From NCBI RefSeq assembly GCF_003546865.1, contig NZ_CP023434.1, positions 1,922,001-1,986,000 of the forward strand: a stretch of 64,000 nucleotides of DNA. The letters are read 5' to 3'. This DNA comes from Suicoccus acidiformans. Lineage in GTDB: Bacteria > Bacillota > Bacilli > Lactobacillales > Aerococcaceae. The notes below the pieces were generated by a model. The model was not told the origin of the DNA. It saw only the letters and a list, made by a program, of their open reading frames with translations, and did not search any database. A program made the position numbers and the translations under genes. The stretch's first letter is position 1, and the number at the start of each line of letters is the position of its first letter. This document shows positions 48,073 through 57,503 of the stretch, piece after piece.

Positions 48073-49302
48073 TTAATTATGGACTATTTTCCCTTGATAA
48101 AATTCACGTTTCAAATTAGGCAGCGTTAGCATTAAGCAGAAACTTACTAGGTATAAACTTGCTAGGAACAGCATAACCGTTGACACGCCGCTATGTTCCA
48201 TAATACTTCCAATAATTACCGAAGAGAAGCCCCCAACAGCCCGGCCTACATTTAAGATTGTATTATTGGCAATAGCTTGTACTTCTTTCGGGTATAAACG
48301 ACTTACAATCGCGCCATATCCTGGAAACATCCCATTAACAAAGAAGCCCATCATCGCACCAGCGAGAAGCATTTGCCCTTGGCTTTGGACAAAGCTGAAT
48401 AAGAAGACAAATACTGCCGAGGCTAGTAGATAAATGGCAAACATAAGTCGTGGTCCAAATTTATCTAAGAAACGGCCAAAAAATAACATTCCTAAGGACA
48501 TACCCAGAATGGTACTAATCATCCAGACTGATGAATCGGAAACTGAAAGGCCTAATTGCTCTTGCATGATGGTTGGCAACCAGTTCATCATCCCAAAGTA
48601 GCCGGCAATTTGAATTGTACACATTAACATCAAGACAACTGTTTGATATGATTGCTCACGGGTCGTGAACAAGTGCTTCATACTTGGTTTCTCGCCCATT
48701 ACTTCTTCTTTGGCAACAGGATAGAAAGCTTGATCGTCCTTAACGAAAAAGTGCAGGTAAAAAACAATCGCGAGTGGAAGTAAACCAAACAAGAAGAGGC
48801 CGCGCCAGCCGAGGGAGCTGACAAATACTCCGGCAAGTAAAGCAGAGGAAATCGAGCCTGCTTGTCCTGCAATCCCGTTGAGAGACGATATGCGCCCCAT
48901 TCTGTCTGCTGGAACAATATTCGCCATAATACTCAAAGCGATACCATATTCACCGCCCACGCCGATACCTGCGATGAAACGCAGTAAATAAATCATCTCA
49001 ATTGACGAGGCAAAGCTAATGCCGACAGTAGCCAGGCTGAATATCAACAAGGTCAACTTCAACATCGTTAGACGGTGATAGCGGTCGCCAATCACACCAA
49101 AGATAAGTCCGCCTACAAGCATTCCTAAATTAGTGATTGTTGCGATAGCTCCAGCTTCGGCACCAGATAGAGCAAATTCCGAAATAATACTCGACATAGA
49201 GAACGATAGGAACATTACGCTCAAATCATCCGACCCTGATGCAACAATGCTCCCCAATACAGCCCGTTTGCGATTCTGCTTCACTGAAATTACTGTTGAC
49301 AT
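48073..49302 (-). CDS. MFS transporter downstream of pyrFE
   Basis: 409 residues with twelve predicted membrane helices. The loop 2-3 motif GLIFGVIGDRYHRLTML and the RFIAGIGVGGEYGIALSIMAN helix place it in the MFS group with sugar/aromatic acid transporters. It follows pyrE by 66 bases with no terminator between, so it shares the PyrR-controlled transcript. That position suggests import of orotate, dihydroorotate or another pyrimidine precursor. The substrate remains inferred. AAGGAGGAG precedes the start. Confidence 0.85.
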   Translation of the reverse strand: MSTVISVKQNRKRAVLGSIVASGSDDLSVMFLSFSMSSIISEFALSGAEAGAIATITNLGMLVGGLIFGVIGDRYHRLTMLKLTLLIFSLATVGISFASSIEMIYLLRFIAGIGVGGEYGIALSIMANIVPADRMGRISSLNGIAGQAGSISSALLAGVFVSSLGWRGLFLFGLLPLAIVFYLHFFVKDDQAFYPVAKEEVMGEKPSMKHLFTTREQSYQTVVLMLMCTIQIAGYFGMMNWLPTIMQEQLGLSVSDSSVWMISTILGMSLGMLFFGRFLDKFGPRLMFAIYLLASAVFVFLFSFVQSQGQMLLAGAMMGFFVNGMFPGYGAIVSRLYPKEVQAIANNTILNVGRAVGGFSSVIIGSIMEHSGVSTVMLFLASLYLVSFCLMLTLPNLKREFYQGKIVHN

Positions 49303-49368
49303 ATAAACTCCTCCTTAAATGAATCCTCTCTGGAATTCTTTATTTAAAGTTATTCGTTCGTTATTCAA

Positions 49369-49989
49369 TTATTTCGTAAAGTCCTGATGCCAAGCCTCTA
49401 CTGCTTCAATTTCTTCGGTACTTAGGCGTTCTTCTGCTGCAGCAACTTCCAATAGCGTAGGGAAATCGGTGACGCAATGGTAGGCTACGCCAGCTTCCTT
49501 GAAATTAGCTGCTGCCCGACTCATGCCATAGGTAAAGATTGCAACTGCTCCAAGGACTTGGCAATCATCTTGAACAGCCTTTACGGCATCTAAGACGCTA
49601 CCACCAGTAGAGATTAGATCTTCAATAATTACAACTTTATCTTCTTTCGCTAATTTTCCTTCAACTTGCGTCTTGCGGCCATGGTCTTTCGCTTCACCAC
49701 GAATATAAATCATTGGCAAGTCTAAGATTTCACTCACCCAAGCAGCGTGTGGTATCCCAGCTGTTGCGGTTCCAGCCACAACTGTAACGTCTGGAAAGTG
49801 CGTACGAATTAAAGTAGCTAGCGCTTCTGCTACCTCCCGGCGTGCCGAAGGGACACTGATGAGCTGGCGATTATCGCAGTAAATCGGGCTTTGGATGCCA
49901 CTAGCCCAAGTGAAAGGCTCATTCGGGTTCAAAATAACCGCTTCATGTTCAAGTAGTAAATGAGCAACATCTTTAGCTTTATTGGTCAT
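49369..49989 (-). CDS. pyrE: Orotate phosphoribosyltransferase
   Basis: 206 residues. The PRPP-binding motif VVIIEDLISTGGSVLDAV near residue 115 and the N-terminal PFTWASGIQSPIYCDNRQLIS are hallmarks of PyrE. It makes OMP from orotate in UMP synthesis. The gene follows pyrF by two bases. The other early pyrimidine genes are not in this window, so they must be elsewhere or absent. The length is standard. Confidence 0.95.
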   Translation of the reverse strand: MTNKAKDVAHLLLEHEAVILNPNEPFTWASGIQSPIYCDNRQLISVPSARREVAEALATLIRTHFPDVTVVAGTATAGIPHAAWVSEILDLPMIYIRGEAKDHGRKTQVEGKLAKEDKVVIIEDLISTGGSVLDAVKAVQDDCQVLGAVAIFTYGMSRAAANFKEAGVAYHCVTDFPTLLEVAAAEERLSTEEIEAVEAWHQDFTK

Positions 49990-49991
49990 AT

Positions 49992-50681
49992 TTAGTTCCT
50001 CCAGTCTTGTAAATAACGGTTGTAAGCTTTAATAGGATCTTCAGCTTGCGTAATCGGGCGGCCTACTACAATATAATCAGCACCTGCTTGCCGTGCTTGA
50101 GAAGGTGAAGCCGTCCGGCTTTGATCGTCTGCTTGGCTTCCAGCCATACGAATACCAGGGGTTAGGCAAAGGAAGTCAGAGCTGGTAGCTTTCTTTATAT
50201 CAGTGACTTCATGGACGGAGGATACAACCCCGTCTAGGCCACTTGCTTGGGCTAATTGGGCTAAGGAACGGACTGAGGCTTCCATTGGCAATTCAATACC
50301 TAAGGAATGAAGCGTTGCTTGATTCGTTGAGGTAAGTTGGGTAATCCCCAGAACTTTCGGTTGATATGGCCCCGTTTGAATGCCGTCCATCGCTGCCTCC
50401 ATCATTTCTTGGCCACCTAAGGTATGAATGGTGACGATATCGACAGGCAACTTGCTCAATTGCGTCATCGCAAGGTAGACAGTATTTGGAATATCATGGC
50501 TTTTCAAATCTAGAAATACACGGTGACCATCATCAGCTAAGCGCTTCACCAAATCCGGTCCAGACAAATAAAACTGAGACATTCCTACTTTAACAGCAAT
50601 CGGTTGCGACTTGAAATAATCCATAAAAGACCACATCTCAGCTTCTTGCTTGAAATCTAAAGCGACAAATAATTTATCCAT
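49992..50681 (-). CDS. pyrF: Orotidine 5'-phosphate decarboxylase
   Basis: 229 residues from ATG 50681. The catalytic motif VFLDLKSHDIPNTV near residue 57 carries the Lys and Asp of the OMP decarboxylase site, and TPGIRMAGSQADDQSRTASP and YIVVGRPITQAEDP in the C-terminal third bind phosphate. It makes UMP from OMP. An in-frame TTG at 50696 falls within the attenuator terminator, so the ATG with GAGGAGG eight bases upstream is preferred. It is the first gene of the operon. Confidence 0.95.
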   Translation of the reverse strand: MDKLFVALDFKQEAEMWSFMDYFKSQPIAVKVGMSQFYLSGPDLVKRLADDGHRVFLDLKSHDIPNTVYLAMTQLSKLPVDIVTIHTLGGQEMMEAAMDGIQTGPYQPKVLGITQLTSTNQATLHSLGIELPMEASVRSLAQLAQASGLDGVVSSVHEVTDIKKATSSDFLCLTPGIRMAGSQADDQSRTASPSQARQAGADYIVVGRPITQAEDPIKAYNRYLQDWRN

Positions 50682-50694
50682 CTCTTCCCTCCTC

Positions 50695-50806
50695 AAAAAA
50701 AGACCCAGGCATCATCTGCCTGAGTCTTGAGCACACCAAGTTACACACCGACCAAAAACTTGGCGATGTGTGCTTAACGGTGGACTTTCTTGCCTCTCTG
50801 GACAGA
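50695..50806 (-). promoter_or_regulatory. PyrR-binding pyrimidine attenuator
   Basis: On the minus strand the leader holds CTGTCCAGAGAGGCAAG, the conserved PyrR-binding loop, then a large antiterminator stem (AGCACACATCGCCAAGTTT pairs with the later AACTTGGTGTGCT), and finally the terminator AGACTCAGGCAG/CTGCCTGGGTCT-like stem followed by seven T at 50695-50727. High UMP would make PyrR bind and favour the terminator. pyrR itself is outside the window. Confidence 0.88.
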
Positions 50807-50837
50807 TTTAAAGCTCCCTGATTCTCAAATTGTCCTA

Positions 50838-50866
50838 ATTATAGCAACCTTAGCTTGACGTGTCAA
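50838..50866 (-). promoter_or_regulatory. Promoter of pyrF-pyrE-MFS
   Basis: Consensus TTGACA (50861-50866) and TATAAT (50838-50843) on the minus strand, 17 bases apart, directly before the attenuator. Confidence 0.85.
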
Positions 50867-51019
50867 GACTTCTCAACTTAAATTTCCCTTAGAAAAATTG
50901 GCAAAGCTACTCTTTACTAGCGATTTAAAAACAATTTGGCAGGCTGATAACGTTATTATCCCTAGAATTTGACAAAACATGCTATACTATTGATATTCAT
51001 TAATAGAAAGAGGTTTTGT

Positions 51020-52255
51020 ATGAAAGAACATTTTTATGGTTGGCGTATCGTCCTAGCTTCGGTGATTGCCCTAGCGATTACGGGGCCGGCATCTGTTGCT
51101 GTGGCTAATATCTTCCAAACTCCGGTAGTCCATGAGTTTGGTATTGAGCCGAGCCAATTCGCCATTAACAACTTTATTGTCTTAGGCGTCGGTATTCTCC
51201 TCTCACCTAAAGTTACGAACTTATATTTCAAGGGGAATATTAATCGCAAATATGCATTAGGGACTTTAATTTATGCCCTATGCTTCGCCGCTTACGGCCT
51301 TGCACCCAATATTTATATTTTCTACTTGCTCTCATTTGGGGTAGGGCTTGGTTTTGTCATGACAAACATGGCTCCAATTGGTATTCTAGTAAATGCATGG
51401 TTTGTCGAAAAGAAAGGACTGGCCATGAGCTTGGCCGCTTCTGGCTTAGGCATTGGCGGTATTATCTTCAGCCAGCTCTTAACATACTTAATCGGCCAAT
51501 TTGGCTGGCGTCATACTTATTTAATCTATGCTGCTATTATGATAATTATCGTATGCCCTGTAATGTATTTCGTCATCAAGGATAAGCCAGAGGATATAGG
51601 ACAAGTTGCCTTAGGTAGCCAGGAAGCGAATGCCCAGGCTGGAACAGCAAGCGAAGAAGAAGCTTATACGGTGAAATTGCATGTAAAAGAAGCACTGTCG
51701 AAACCATTCTTTATCATGCTGATTATTGGCGCGGTTTGCGTAGGTATCGTTAATAATGGCGGCCTAGGTCAATTCCCGCCGGCTATTACTTTGCTACATA
51801 ACGCCCAAAAAGCGGCAAACATTACGGCCATTTATTCGGGTGTTGGCATTATTGGTAAATTGCTCTTAGGAAGTATAAATGACCGCTTTGGCATTCAGGC
51901 CTCGATCAAATACTCGACGGCCTTATGTATGTTGACTTATTTCCTAGCGACCCAGTCTGGAAACTATCCTTTCGCTATTCTCATGGCTATTTGCTTTGGC
52001 CTTGGTAATGCCATAGGGACGGTGATGGGTCCTCTGATTACGTCTGCCATCTTTAGTGGGCGAGATTATAGTCAGGCCTATGGTTATTTGCAGAGTGGCT
52101 TAAATACGGGTATGGCTTTAGGCTCAGTGCTTGCTGCTACAGTTGCTGATTTGGCTGGAACTTATGACGCAGCTTGGTACGTACTTCTATTCATCTCCCT
52201 TGCTATGGGTATTTTCTGGTTAGGTGCTTACCGCCAATCACGTCAATATATATAA
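51020..52255 (+). CDS. MFS transporter, oxalate/formate antiporter-like (OFA family)
   Basis: 411 residues with twelve predicted helices. The opening MKEHFYGWRIVLASVIALAI and the helix FGVGLGFVMTNMAPIGILVN with WFVEKKGLAMSLAASGLG are typical of the OFA group, which moves organic anions such as oxalate, formate or pyruvate. The substrate here is unknown. ATG 51020 has AGAGG eight bases upstream and begins at the family's usual start; the longer frame from 50969 adds an odd extension. An extended -10 (TGCTATACT) lies about 30 bases upstream. Confidence 0.87.
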   Translation: MKEHFYGWRIVLASVIALAITGPASVAVANIFQTPVVHEFGIEPSQFAINNFIVLGVGILLSPKVTNLYFKGNINRKYALGTLIYALCFAAYGLAPNIYIFYLLSFGVGLGFVMTNMAPIGILVNAWFVEKKGLAMSLAASGLGIGGIIFSQLLTYLIGQFGWRHTYLIYAAIMIIIVCPVMYFVIKDKPEDIGQVALGSQEANAQAGTASEEEAYTVKLHVKEALSKPFFIMLIIGAVCVGIVNNGGLGQFPPAITLLHNAQKAANITAIYSGVGIIGKLLLGSINDRFGIQASIKYSTALCMLTYFLATQSGNYPFAILMAICFGLGNAIGTVMGPLITSAIFSGRDYSQAYGYLQSGLNTGMALGSVLAATVADLAGTYDAAWYVLLFISLAMGIFWLGAYRQSRQYI

Positions 52256-52290
52256 TGTCGACTTAAATCAATATTAGAAGGGGGCCTATC

Positions 52291-52989
52291 ATGAATCGGC
52301 GGGGGCAACATTTGGCTTTTCGGATACTCTTATTTCTGGCTTCTTTTATCTTATATAATTTGATTGACTCTATCCCAGTCATTGCTGAGGTTTCCCATAA
52401 GATTCTTCAACCATGGCAACTGGAACTCCTCGCCTTGAGTTCAATCTTCGCGCTCCTCTTATTCTATCTTTGGAGTGTGAAGGTGGCAAGTTTGTGCAGG
52501 CATGGCCCTATGGATAACACATGGCAGTCCCGCAAGCTTCCGGTGGATAAGCAGTGGGTCTTAATTTTACTCGTGATGGTCGTCATCTTCGGCCTCTATT
52601 CGAATTTAGAAGGATGGATTTATGGGCAAATGGGCAGATCCACCACGACCAATCAAGCCTACCTCGAAGAAGCTCTCCAGGCGACCCCCTTTCTTGGATG
52701 GTGGTATGTCGACACAATCATTGTCGCCCCAGTTCTTGAAGAACTTATCTTCCGCAAAATATGGATGACCCTCTTTTTCCAAAAAGATACCCGGCAAGAT
52801 CATATCTTAGCTTGCTTAATCAGCGGCGTCATCTTTGGTCTCATGCATGTTGATTATATCGGCTTGGAATTTGTTCTCTACAGCTTATCGGGGATACTAT
52901 TTGCCGTCTTCTACCGTTTGTCTGGAGACATTCGCTTGCCAATCATGGTTCATATCATGAATAATTTCCTGGCCTCCTTGACAGTATAA
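52291..52989 (+). CDS. CPBP-family intramembrane metalloprotease
   Basis: 232 residues with six to eight hydrophobic segments. The three CPBP/CAAX-protease motifs are in order: EELIFRK near residue 150 (EExxxR), FGLMHVDYIG near 185 (FxxxH) and PIMVHIMNN near 220 (HxxxN). Relatives cleave membrane substrates and in lactic bacteria often give bacteriocin self-immunity, but no bacteriocin gene is seen near here. The gene starts 35 bases after the OFA transporter and may be co-transcribed. GAAGGGGG precedes the start. Confidence 0.9.
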   Translation: MNRRGQHLAFRILLFLASFILYNLIDSIPVIAEVSHKILQPWQLELLALSSIFALLLFYLWSVKVASLCRHGPMDNTWQSRKLPVDKQWVLILLVMVVIFGLYSNLEGWIYGQMGRSTTTNQAYLEEALQATPFLGWWYVDTIIVAPVLEELIFRKIWMTLFFQKDTRQDHILACLISGVIFGLMHVDYIGLEFVLYSLSGILFAVFYRLSGDIRLPIMVHIMNNFLASLTV

Positions 52990-52992
52990 TAA

Positions 52993-53030
52993 AACTGGAT
53001 CTGCGTCACGTTTAAAACTCAGATCCAGTT
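52993..53030. terminator. Terminator after the CPBP protease gene
   Basis: AACTGGATCTG pairs perfectly with CAGATCCAGTT over 11 bp around 16 bases. AAAA before and TTAATTT after permit use from either side. Confidence 0.75.
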
Positions 53031-53071
53031 AATTTACGTTATTTAGGATAATAAACTCTTATTGGGTACAA

Positions 53072-53560
53072 TTATCCCTTCGTTCCGGATGAGTCAGCTG
53101 CGACCTGCTTAAGTGTCTCGCCCGCCAGACGGTATACTGTCCATTCATCCATCGGCTCGGCACCTAGTGATAAGTAGAAATCAATGCTCGATTGATTCCA
53201 ATTCAAGCACGTCCACTCCATCCGACCACACCCACGTTCGACTGCAAGTTGCGCAACCAATTGTAAAAGCCCCTTGCCGTAACCTTGTCCCCGATATTCT
53301 GGCAAGACATAAATATCTTCGAGATACATCCCAGCTCGGCCAACAAAGGTTGAAAAGTTATGAAAGAAAAGGGCAAAACCTACTTCCACATCCCCTTCCA
53401 TCGCAAAGATAACTTCTGCCCTTTGCTGATTGAATAAATTCTCTTCCAGCATCGCCTCTGTGGCTACAACTTCATCCATCATCTTCTCATATCGAGCAAT
53501 TTCTTGAATAAAGAACAGAATCTTCGGAACGTCCTCACGGCTTGCATTGCGGTATTCCAT
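53072..53560 (-). CDS. GNAT acetyltransferase, diamine (SSAT-like) type
   Basis: 162 residues from ATG 53560. The N-terminal NASREDVPKILFFIQEIARY with EKMMDEVVATEAMLEENLF resembles spermidine/thialysine acetyltransferases. The acetyl-CoA loop LPEYRGQGYGKGLLQLVAQL is near residue 92, followed by MEWTCLNWNQSSIDFYLSLGA. It probably acetylates a polyamine or small amine, but that rests on family resemblance. The start is chosen by GGAGATGGAGG just upstream; the in-frame ATG at 53590 would add a poor extension. Confidence 0.85.
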   Translation of the reverse strand: MEYRNASREDVPKILFFIQEIARYEKMMDEVVATEAMLEENLFNQQRAEVIFAMEGDVEVGFALFFHNFSTFVGRAGMYLEDIYVLPEYRGQGYGKGLLQLVAQLAVERGCGRMEWTCLNWNQSSIDFYLSLGAEPMDEWTVYRLAGETLKQVAADSSGTKG

Positions 53561-53670
53561 CCTCCATCTCCTCTCTACACTTCTCATCATTATAACAACT
53601 CCAACAAATCCCCCACAAGCCCAAAGCTTCCCTCACATAAATGGCATGAGAAGCTAAATCATTATCCAAT

Positions 53671-54273
53671 TTATTGAAGCCATTGCCACATATACTGGAA
53701 GGTGCCATTCTCCCACATAATATAAAGCCCCAACCCAATAAAAACAACTGGCACAATGACCTTCTCATAGCGCTCAACCACTTCACCAATCATTGGCACA
53801 TCGGCTAATTGCTTGGAGCCATAACATAGTAAGAAAACCCCAATCGCAAACACTAGGCAAACGATTAAAAGCTCACTCACAGACATCCCCGTGAAATAGG
53901 GAATATAGACCCCTAAATTATCGCCACCTAGAGCCAAGGTCAAAGCAAAGACCGCCGCTGCTTCAGTCTGCTGAGATGCCAATTGTTCTTCCACCTCGTC
54001 ATCATCAATATCCTCATCAACAAAAATAGCTCGGATACCTAAACCTAATGGAATTAAGCCGAGAAAGCCAATCAACCAATCTTGCGGAATGAAATTTAAC
54101 ATCGAAGCAGCCAAGGCACTAAAGCTGACCAATACAGCCGTTCCCAAGTACTGACCGAGATAAACTGCCCGATGTTTCCGCTCAGATATGGTTGAGAAGA
54201 TAAGTGTCAATACAACCAAATAATCGATCGATGTCGAAATAAATACGAGTATTGCTGATAAGATTAGTTCCAT
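53671..54273 (-). CDS. CadD-like cadmium resistance/transport protein
   Basis: 200 residues with five to six membrane helices. The N-terminal ILVFISTSIDYLVVLTLIFS, the FIPQDWLIGFLGLIPLGLGI segment near residue 65 and ALTLALGGDNLGVYIPYF near 112 are typical of the CadD family, which gives modest cadmium resistance in staphylococci. A CadX-type ArsR regulator often accompanies plasmid cadD; none is seen here, so this is probably the chromosomal form. An acidic loop (DEDIDDDEVEEQ) sits between helices 3 and 4. AAGGGGGAAG precedes the start. Confidence 0.88.
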   Translation of the reverse strand: MELILSAILVFISTSIDYLVVLTLIFSTISERKHRAVYLGQYLGTAVLVSFSALAASMLNFIPQDWLIGFLGLIPLGLGIRAIFVDEDIDDDEVEEQLASQQTEAAAVFALTLALGGDNLGVYIPYFTGMSVSELLIVCLVFAIGVFLLCYGSKQLADVPMIGEVVERYEKVIVPVVFIGLGLYIMWENGTFQYMWQWLQ

Positions 54274-54482
54274 CTTCTTCCCCCTTTTCCAGTTAATATG
54301 AACAACCCAAAGTGTTGCATAAACACATCAACTTCGCTAATGCTAGAGGGTATCGCTTAATAAACCGTTTCACACTTTGTCCAACTTTCCTCATGAATTG
54401 TAATCAGTATAGCACATTCCTAGCCGTATTTCGGATTTAATGATAAGATAAAGGCAAACTCACACATTCTGGAGGGATTCTT

Positions 54483-55013
54483 ATGCAAGAACAAATTGTT
54501 GATATTCGCCCAGCTGCTAGCTACCGAGCCGGTCACCTACCTCATGCCATTCATATCACGGCGACGAACTTTCCCAAATACGCTAACCAAGTTCTGAACT
54601 TAGACCAACCCATCACTTGGATTTACGACGGTGAAAGCAAAGCCGATTTAAAGGAATTATGGCGTGAGGGAGACCGCCAAACATCGATCGACGATTTAAA
54701 TGCAGATGATTTCATTCAAACCCCAACAATCCCTGCCACAGACTTCTTAGACTTAAAAGGCGACTATACCTTGTTAGACGTCCGCCAAGCAGCTGAAATA
54801 ACCCGACCAGCGCCAGAGAAGAATCTCTATAAAGCCCCTCTAGATGAAATCAGCCAACATGTAGGGCAACTCGACTCCAATAAAGCCGTATACATCTTAT
54901 GCGGTTCTGGAAATCGGGCAACCACCGCTGCGTCTTACCTCAATCATTTAGGTTTCGAGGCAATTGTCATTGAAGGAGGCGCGAAAGCCTTAACCGAAAT
55001 CTCTACCAACTAG
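54483..55013 (+). CDS. Tandem rhodanese-like protein with one active domain
   Basis: 176 residues forming two rhodanese modules. The first (1-75) has IVDIRPAASYRAGHLPHAIH but no cysteine at the active loop (WIYDGESKADL). The second (90-176) has LLDVRQAAEITRP and the loop VYILCGSGNRATTAA with a catalytic-type Cys near residue 140. An inactive N-terminal domain paired with an active C-terminal one is common in two-domain sulfurtransferases. The sulfur acceptor is unknown. A GGAGGG site precedes the start, and a strong terminator follows. Confidence 0.87.
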   Translation: MQEQIVDIRPAASYRAGHLPHAIHITATNFPKYANQVLNLDQPITWIYDGESKADLKELWREGDRQTSIDDLNADDFIQTPTIPATDFLDLKGDYTLLDVRQAAEITRPAPEKNLYKAPLDEISQHVGQLDSNKAVYILCGSGNRATTAASYLNHLGFEAIVIEGGAKALTEISTN

Positions 55014-55033
55014 CCCCTACACCCTATCCAAAA

Positions 55034-55079
55034 AGTCCCAGGCTTTTATTCCTTCACGATAAAAACCTGGGACCTTTCT
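55034..55079. terminator. Terminator after the tandem rhodanese gene
   Basis: AGTCCCAGG pairs with CCTGGGAC and the inner CTTTTA/TAAAAA also pairs; the tail is CTTTCTTT. Confidence 0.78.
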
Positions 55080-55199
55080 TTATTTAATTCATTAACACCA
55101 AGTGCACCAGCTTGTCGAGATGCTGCTGCCTTCACAACACACTCAAGCCACCCTTACAGTAACTTGAAGGCCATAAGCCTTTTGAATTGTATTCGAGGC

Positions 55200-56786
55200 C
55201 TAGTCTATCTTAGCCAATTCCTGTAAATATTGCTCATGCTGGTCTAAAGTTTCCTGACTTGGCTTGGTTAAGCGCGACACGATGACAATAGCTAAGCTTG
55301 ACAATAAGAAGGCAGGAAGCAATTCGTAAATCGCAAAAACACCACCAAATTGTGATAAATATAAATTCCATACCAGTACCGTCACACCTCCAGTAATCAT
55401 CCCAGCTAAGACACCTTGACGCGTTAAATCACGCCAGAATAATGAGAATAATAATGCCGGTCCAAAGGCCGCACCGAAACCAGCCCAAGCAAAGGACACA
55501 ATTTGGAAGATGACTGAAGTTTCATCCATCGCGAAGAAAATACCCAACACTGTCGTCAGCACTAAAGTAATCCGACTAACCCGCATAACGTCTTGATCCG
55601 TCGCATCTTTCTTAAAGACACCTTGATATAAATTCTTAGATACTGCAGAAGCAGCAATCAGTAAATAAGAGTCGGCTGAAGAAATAGTGGCCGCTAGAAT
55701 ACCGGCCATAACCAGTCCGGCCATAAAAGCAGGCATCAATTCTTGAGCTAAGAGCGCAAAGATATTCTCCGCCTCATGCAAGGTTACGAAACTCGTTGGA
55801 TAAAGCATCCGTCCAAGAATGCCAATAATAATCGCTGCAAAAAGGGAAATCAAGGCCCAAGAGGTCCCAACCCGGCGCGCCACTTTAATTTCGTGGGAGT
55901 CACGAATAGCCATGAAACGCAAGAGCACTTGCGGCATACCGAAATAGCCCAAGCCCCATGCTAAATTAGAAACAATATTAATCCAACTAAGTGGCTTGCC
56001 ACCACCAAAGAGCGGCTGACTACTCTCGACCAATTGCTGGCCACTCGCATCCAATTACGGAGTCGCTTGATGGAAGATATCCAGGAAACCAGGGATTTTC
56101 TGCGCATTCTCCACAAGCCCAGACACGCCGCCGGCAGCATGGGTACCTGCCCCAAGAACAACAACCAGTGCGATAAACATGACAACCCCTTGAATAAAGT
56201 CTGAAGTTGATTCCGCCAGAAAACCACCTAAGAATGTATAAGCCCAGACGAATAACGCCCCGAAAATCATCATCCACACATAATCTAGCCCGAATAAAAC
56301 AGAGAATAACTTCCCAACCGTCACGAAACAAGATGCAGCGTAAATCACAAAGAAAATTAATATAAACAACGACGCAATGACAAGAATACTATCTTGTTTG
56401 CGTCCTTTCTCTTTAAAGCGATTTGCTAGAAAATCTGGCAAAGTGACCGCATCAGACGCAACATGGGAATACACGCGTAAGCGTTTAGCAACAATGAGCC
56501 AATTTAAGTAAGTCCCTAAAGCTAAGCCCACCGCCGTCCAGAAAGCATCTCCAATCCCAATCCAATAAGCCAGCCCCGGCAAGCCCATTAATAGCCAGCC
56601 ACTCATATCCGATGCTCCAGCTGAAAGAGCCGTAACATAGGGTCCTAAGGAGCGACCGCCTAAGAAATATTCTTCCGAACTAGAGTTAGACCGCTTAGCA
56701 TAATATAAGCCAATGCCAATAATTAAAGCCATATAAAGCAACATGGCCAAACCTATAAGTACCTTATCTTGCAAAATAGTCTCCAA
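55200..56786 (-). pseudogene. putP: Sodium/proline symporter PutP-like, interrupted by one in-frame TAA
   Basis: A single frame of 528 codons encodes a sodium:solute symporter with about twelve helices. The N-terminal half has YFLGGRSLGPYVTALSAGAS and DMSGWLLMGLPG, the C-terminal half AWGLGYFGMPQVLLRFMAI and AGILAATISSADSYLLIAAS. These are PutP landmarks; the SSAD.YLL motif helps form the sodium site. The only damage is TAA at 56055-56057, between helices, just after FLDIFHQATP. There is no frameshift. A CAA to TAA change would explain it. A restart at the TTG directly after the stop has no ribosome site and would make half a transporter. Confidence 0.85.
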
Positions 56787-56863
56787 TACATCCCAACTTT
56801 CTTATTAAAGATACTTGCCAGTATACCAGAAAATTGTATGTTTGTTAGTACATTATAAGTTTT

Positions 56864-57475
56864 TTAAGCATTTTGTGATAATGAAAGATATAATTTCACA
56901 CGTTCGTCTCCAGAAACACGCGCTTTCTCATCGGCTTGCGCTTCAATCGAGCTAAATGGCATCTCAGCCATCAATTCATAGGTTTCGGGCAAGTCAAGCA
57001 AGTCCCGCACAACCTTATCATAGCCTAAGTCATAGCCGATATTAAAGTGATGCAAGGAAGCACCTAAGCCTAAATCAGCTAGTAAAAGCCAGCTGGCAAA
57101 GGTAAGCATGGCTGAATTCTGCTCTTTATAGGCCGCCTGCCGCTCTGGACTCGTCGGCATTTCGTCTACCACTGCCCTATCTTCAAAGAAGAGGAGGGTA
57201 CCGACACCCCTTTTAGCCTGTTCAAAACGCGGGGCAATAGCTTCATAGCGCGCTGGATCAACGAAAGCTTTCTGACTATCATGTAGTGTGTCCCAGAGCT
57301 TTTCATGCAGCTGGCCGCTGGCTACGATGAGACGGCTGGATTCAACATGGTATGCAGTGGGTATGGTCGGGATGAGTATTTGTAACTTTTCCGTTACCTC
57401 CTCTGCTGTAACCGGCGTATTCCGCCCAATATGGTAAATACTTCTGCGACTGGTAAGTAAATTTGCGTAAGACAT
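56864..57475 (-). CDS. Nitroreductase family protein (Frm2/YfkO-like subgroup)
   Basis: 203 residues. The N-terminal LLTSRRSIYHIGRN is the FMN phosphate-binding start of nitroreductases, and FASWLLLADLGLGASLHHFN near residue 125 forms the dimer and flavin pocket. The C-terminus MAEMPFSSIEAQADEKARVS fits the fungal-type Frm2/Hbn1 subgroup also found in lactic bacteria. It probably reduces nitro compounds or quinones with NAD(P)H. It has its own promoter whose -35 lies inside a near-perfect dyad, so a dedicated repressor is likely. Confidence 0.88.
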   Translation of the reverse strand: MSYANLLTSRRSIYHIGRNTPVTAEEVTEKLQILIPTIPTAYHVESSRLIVASGQLHEKLWDTLHDSQKAFVDPARYEAIAPRFEQAKRGVGTLLFFEDRAVVDEMPTSPERQAAYKEQNSAMLTFASWLLLADLGLGASLHHFNIGYDLGYDKVVRDLLDLPETYELMAEMPFSSIEAQADEKARVSGDERVKLYLSLSQNA

Positions 57476-57503
57476 TTCATCATTCCTTTCTGGTGTTTAC
57501 TTC

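Noticed and set aside
52291-52989. Bacteriocin immunity role for the CPBP protease
   Set aside because: No bacteriocin precursor, double-glycine leader or dedicated exporter was found on either strand nearby.
56055-56057. Stop-codon readthrough or recoding in putP
   Set aside because: TAA is the least leaky stop, is used as the normal end of many genes here, and no special downstream context or selenocysteine-like structure is seen.
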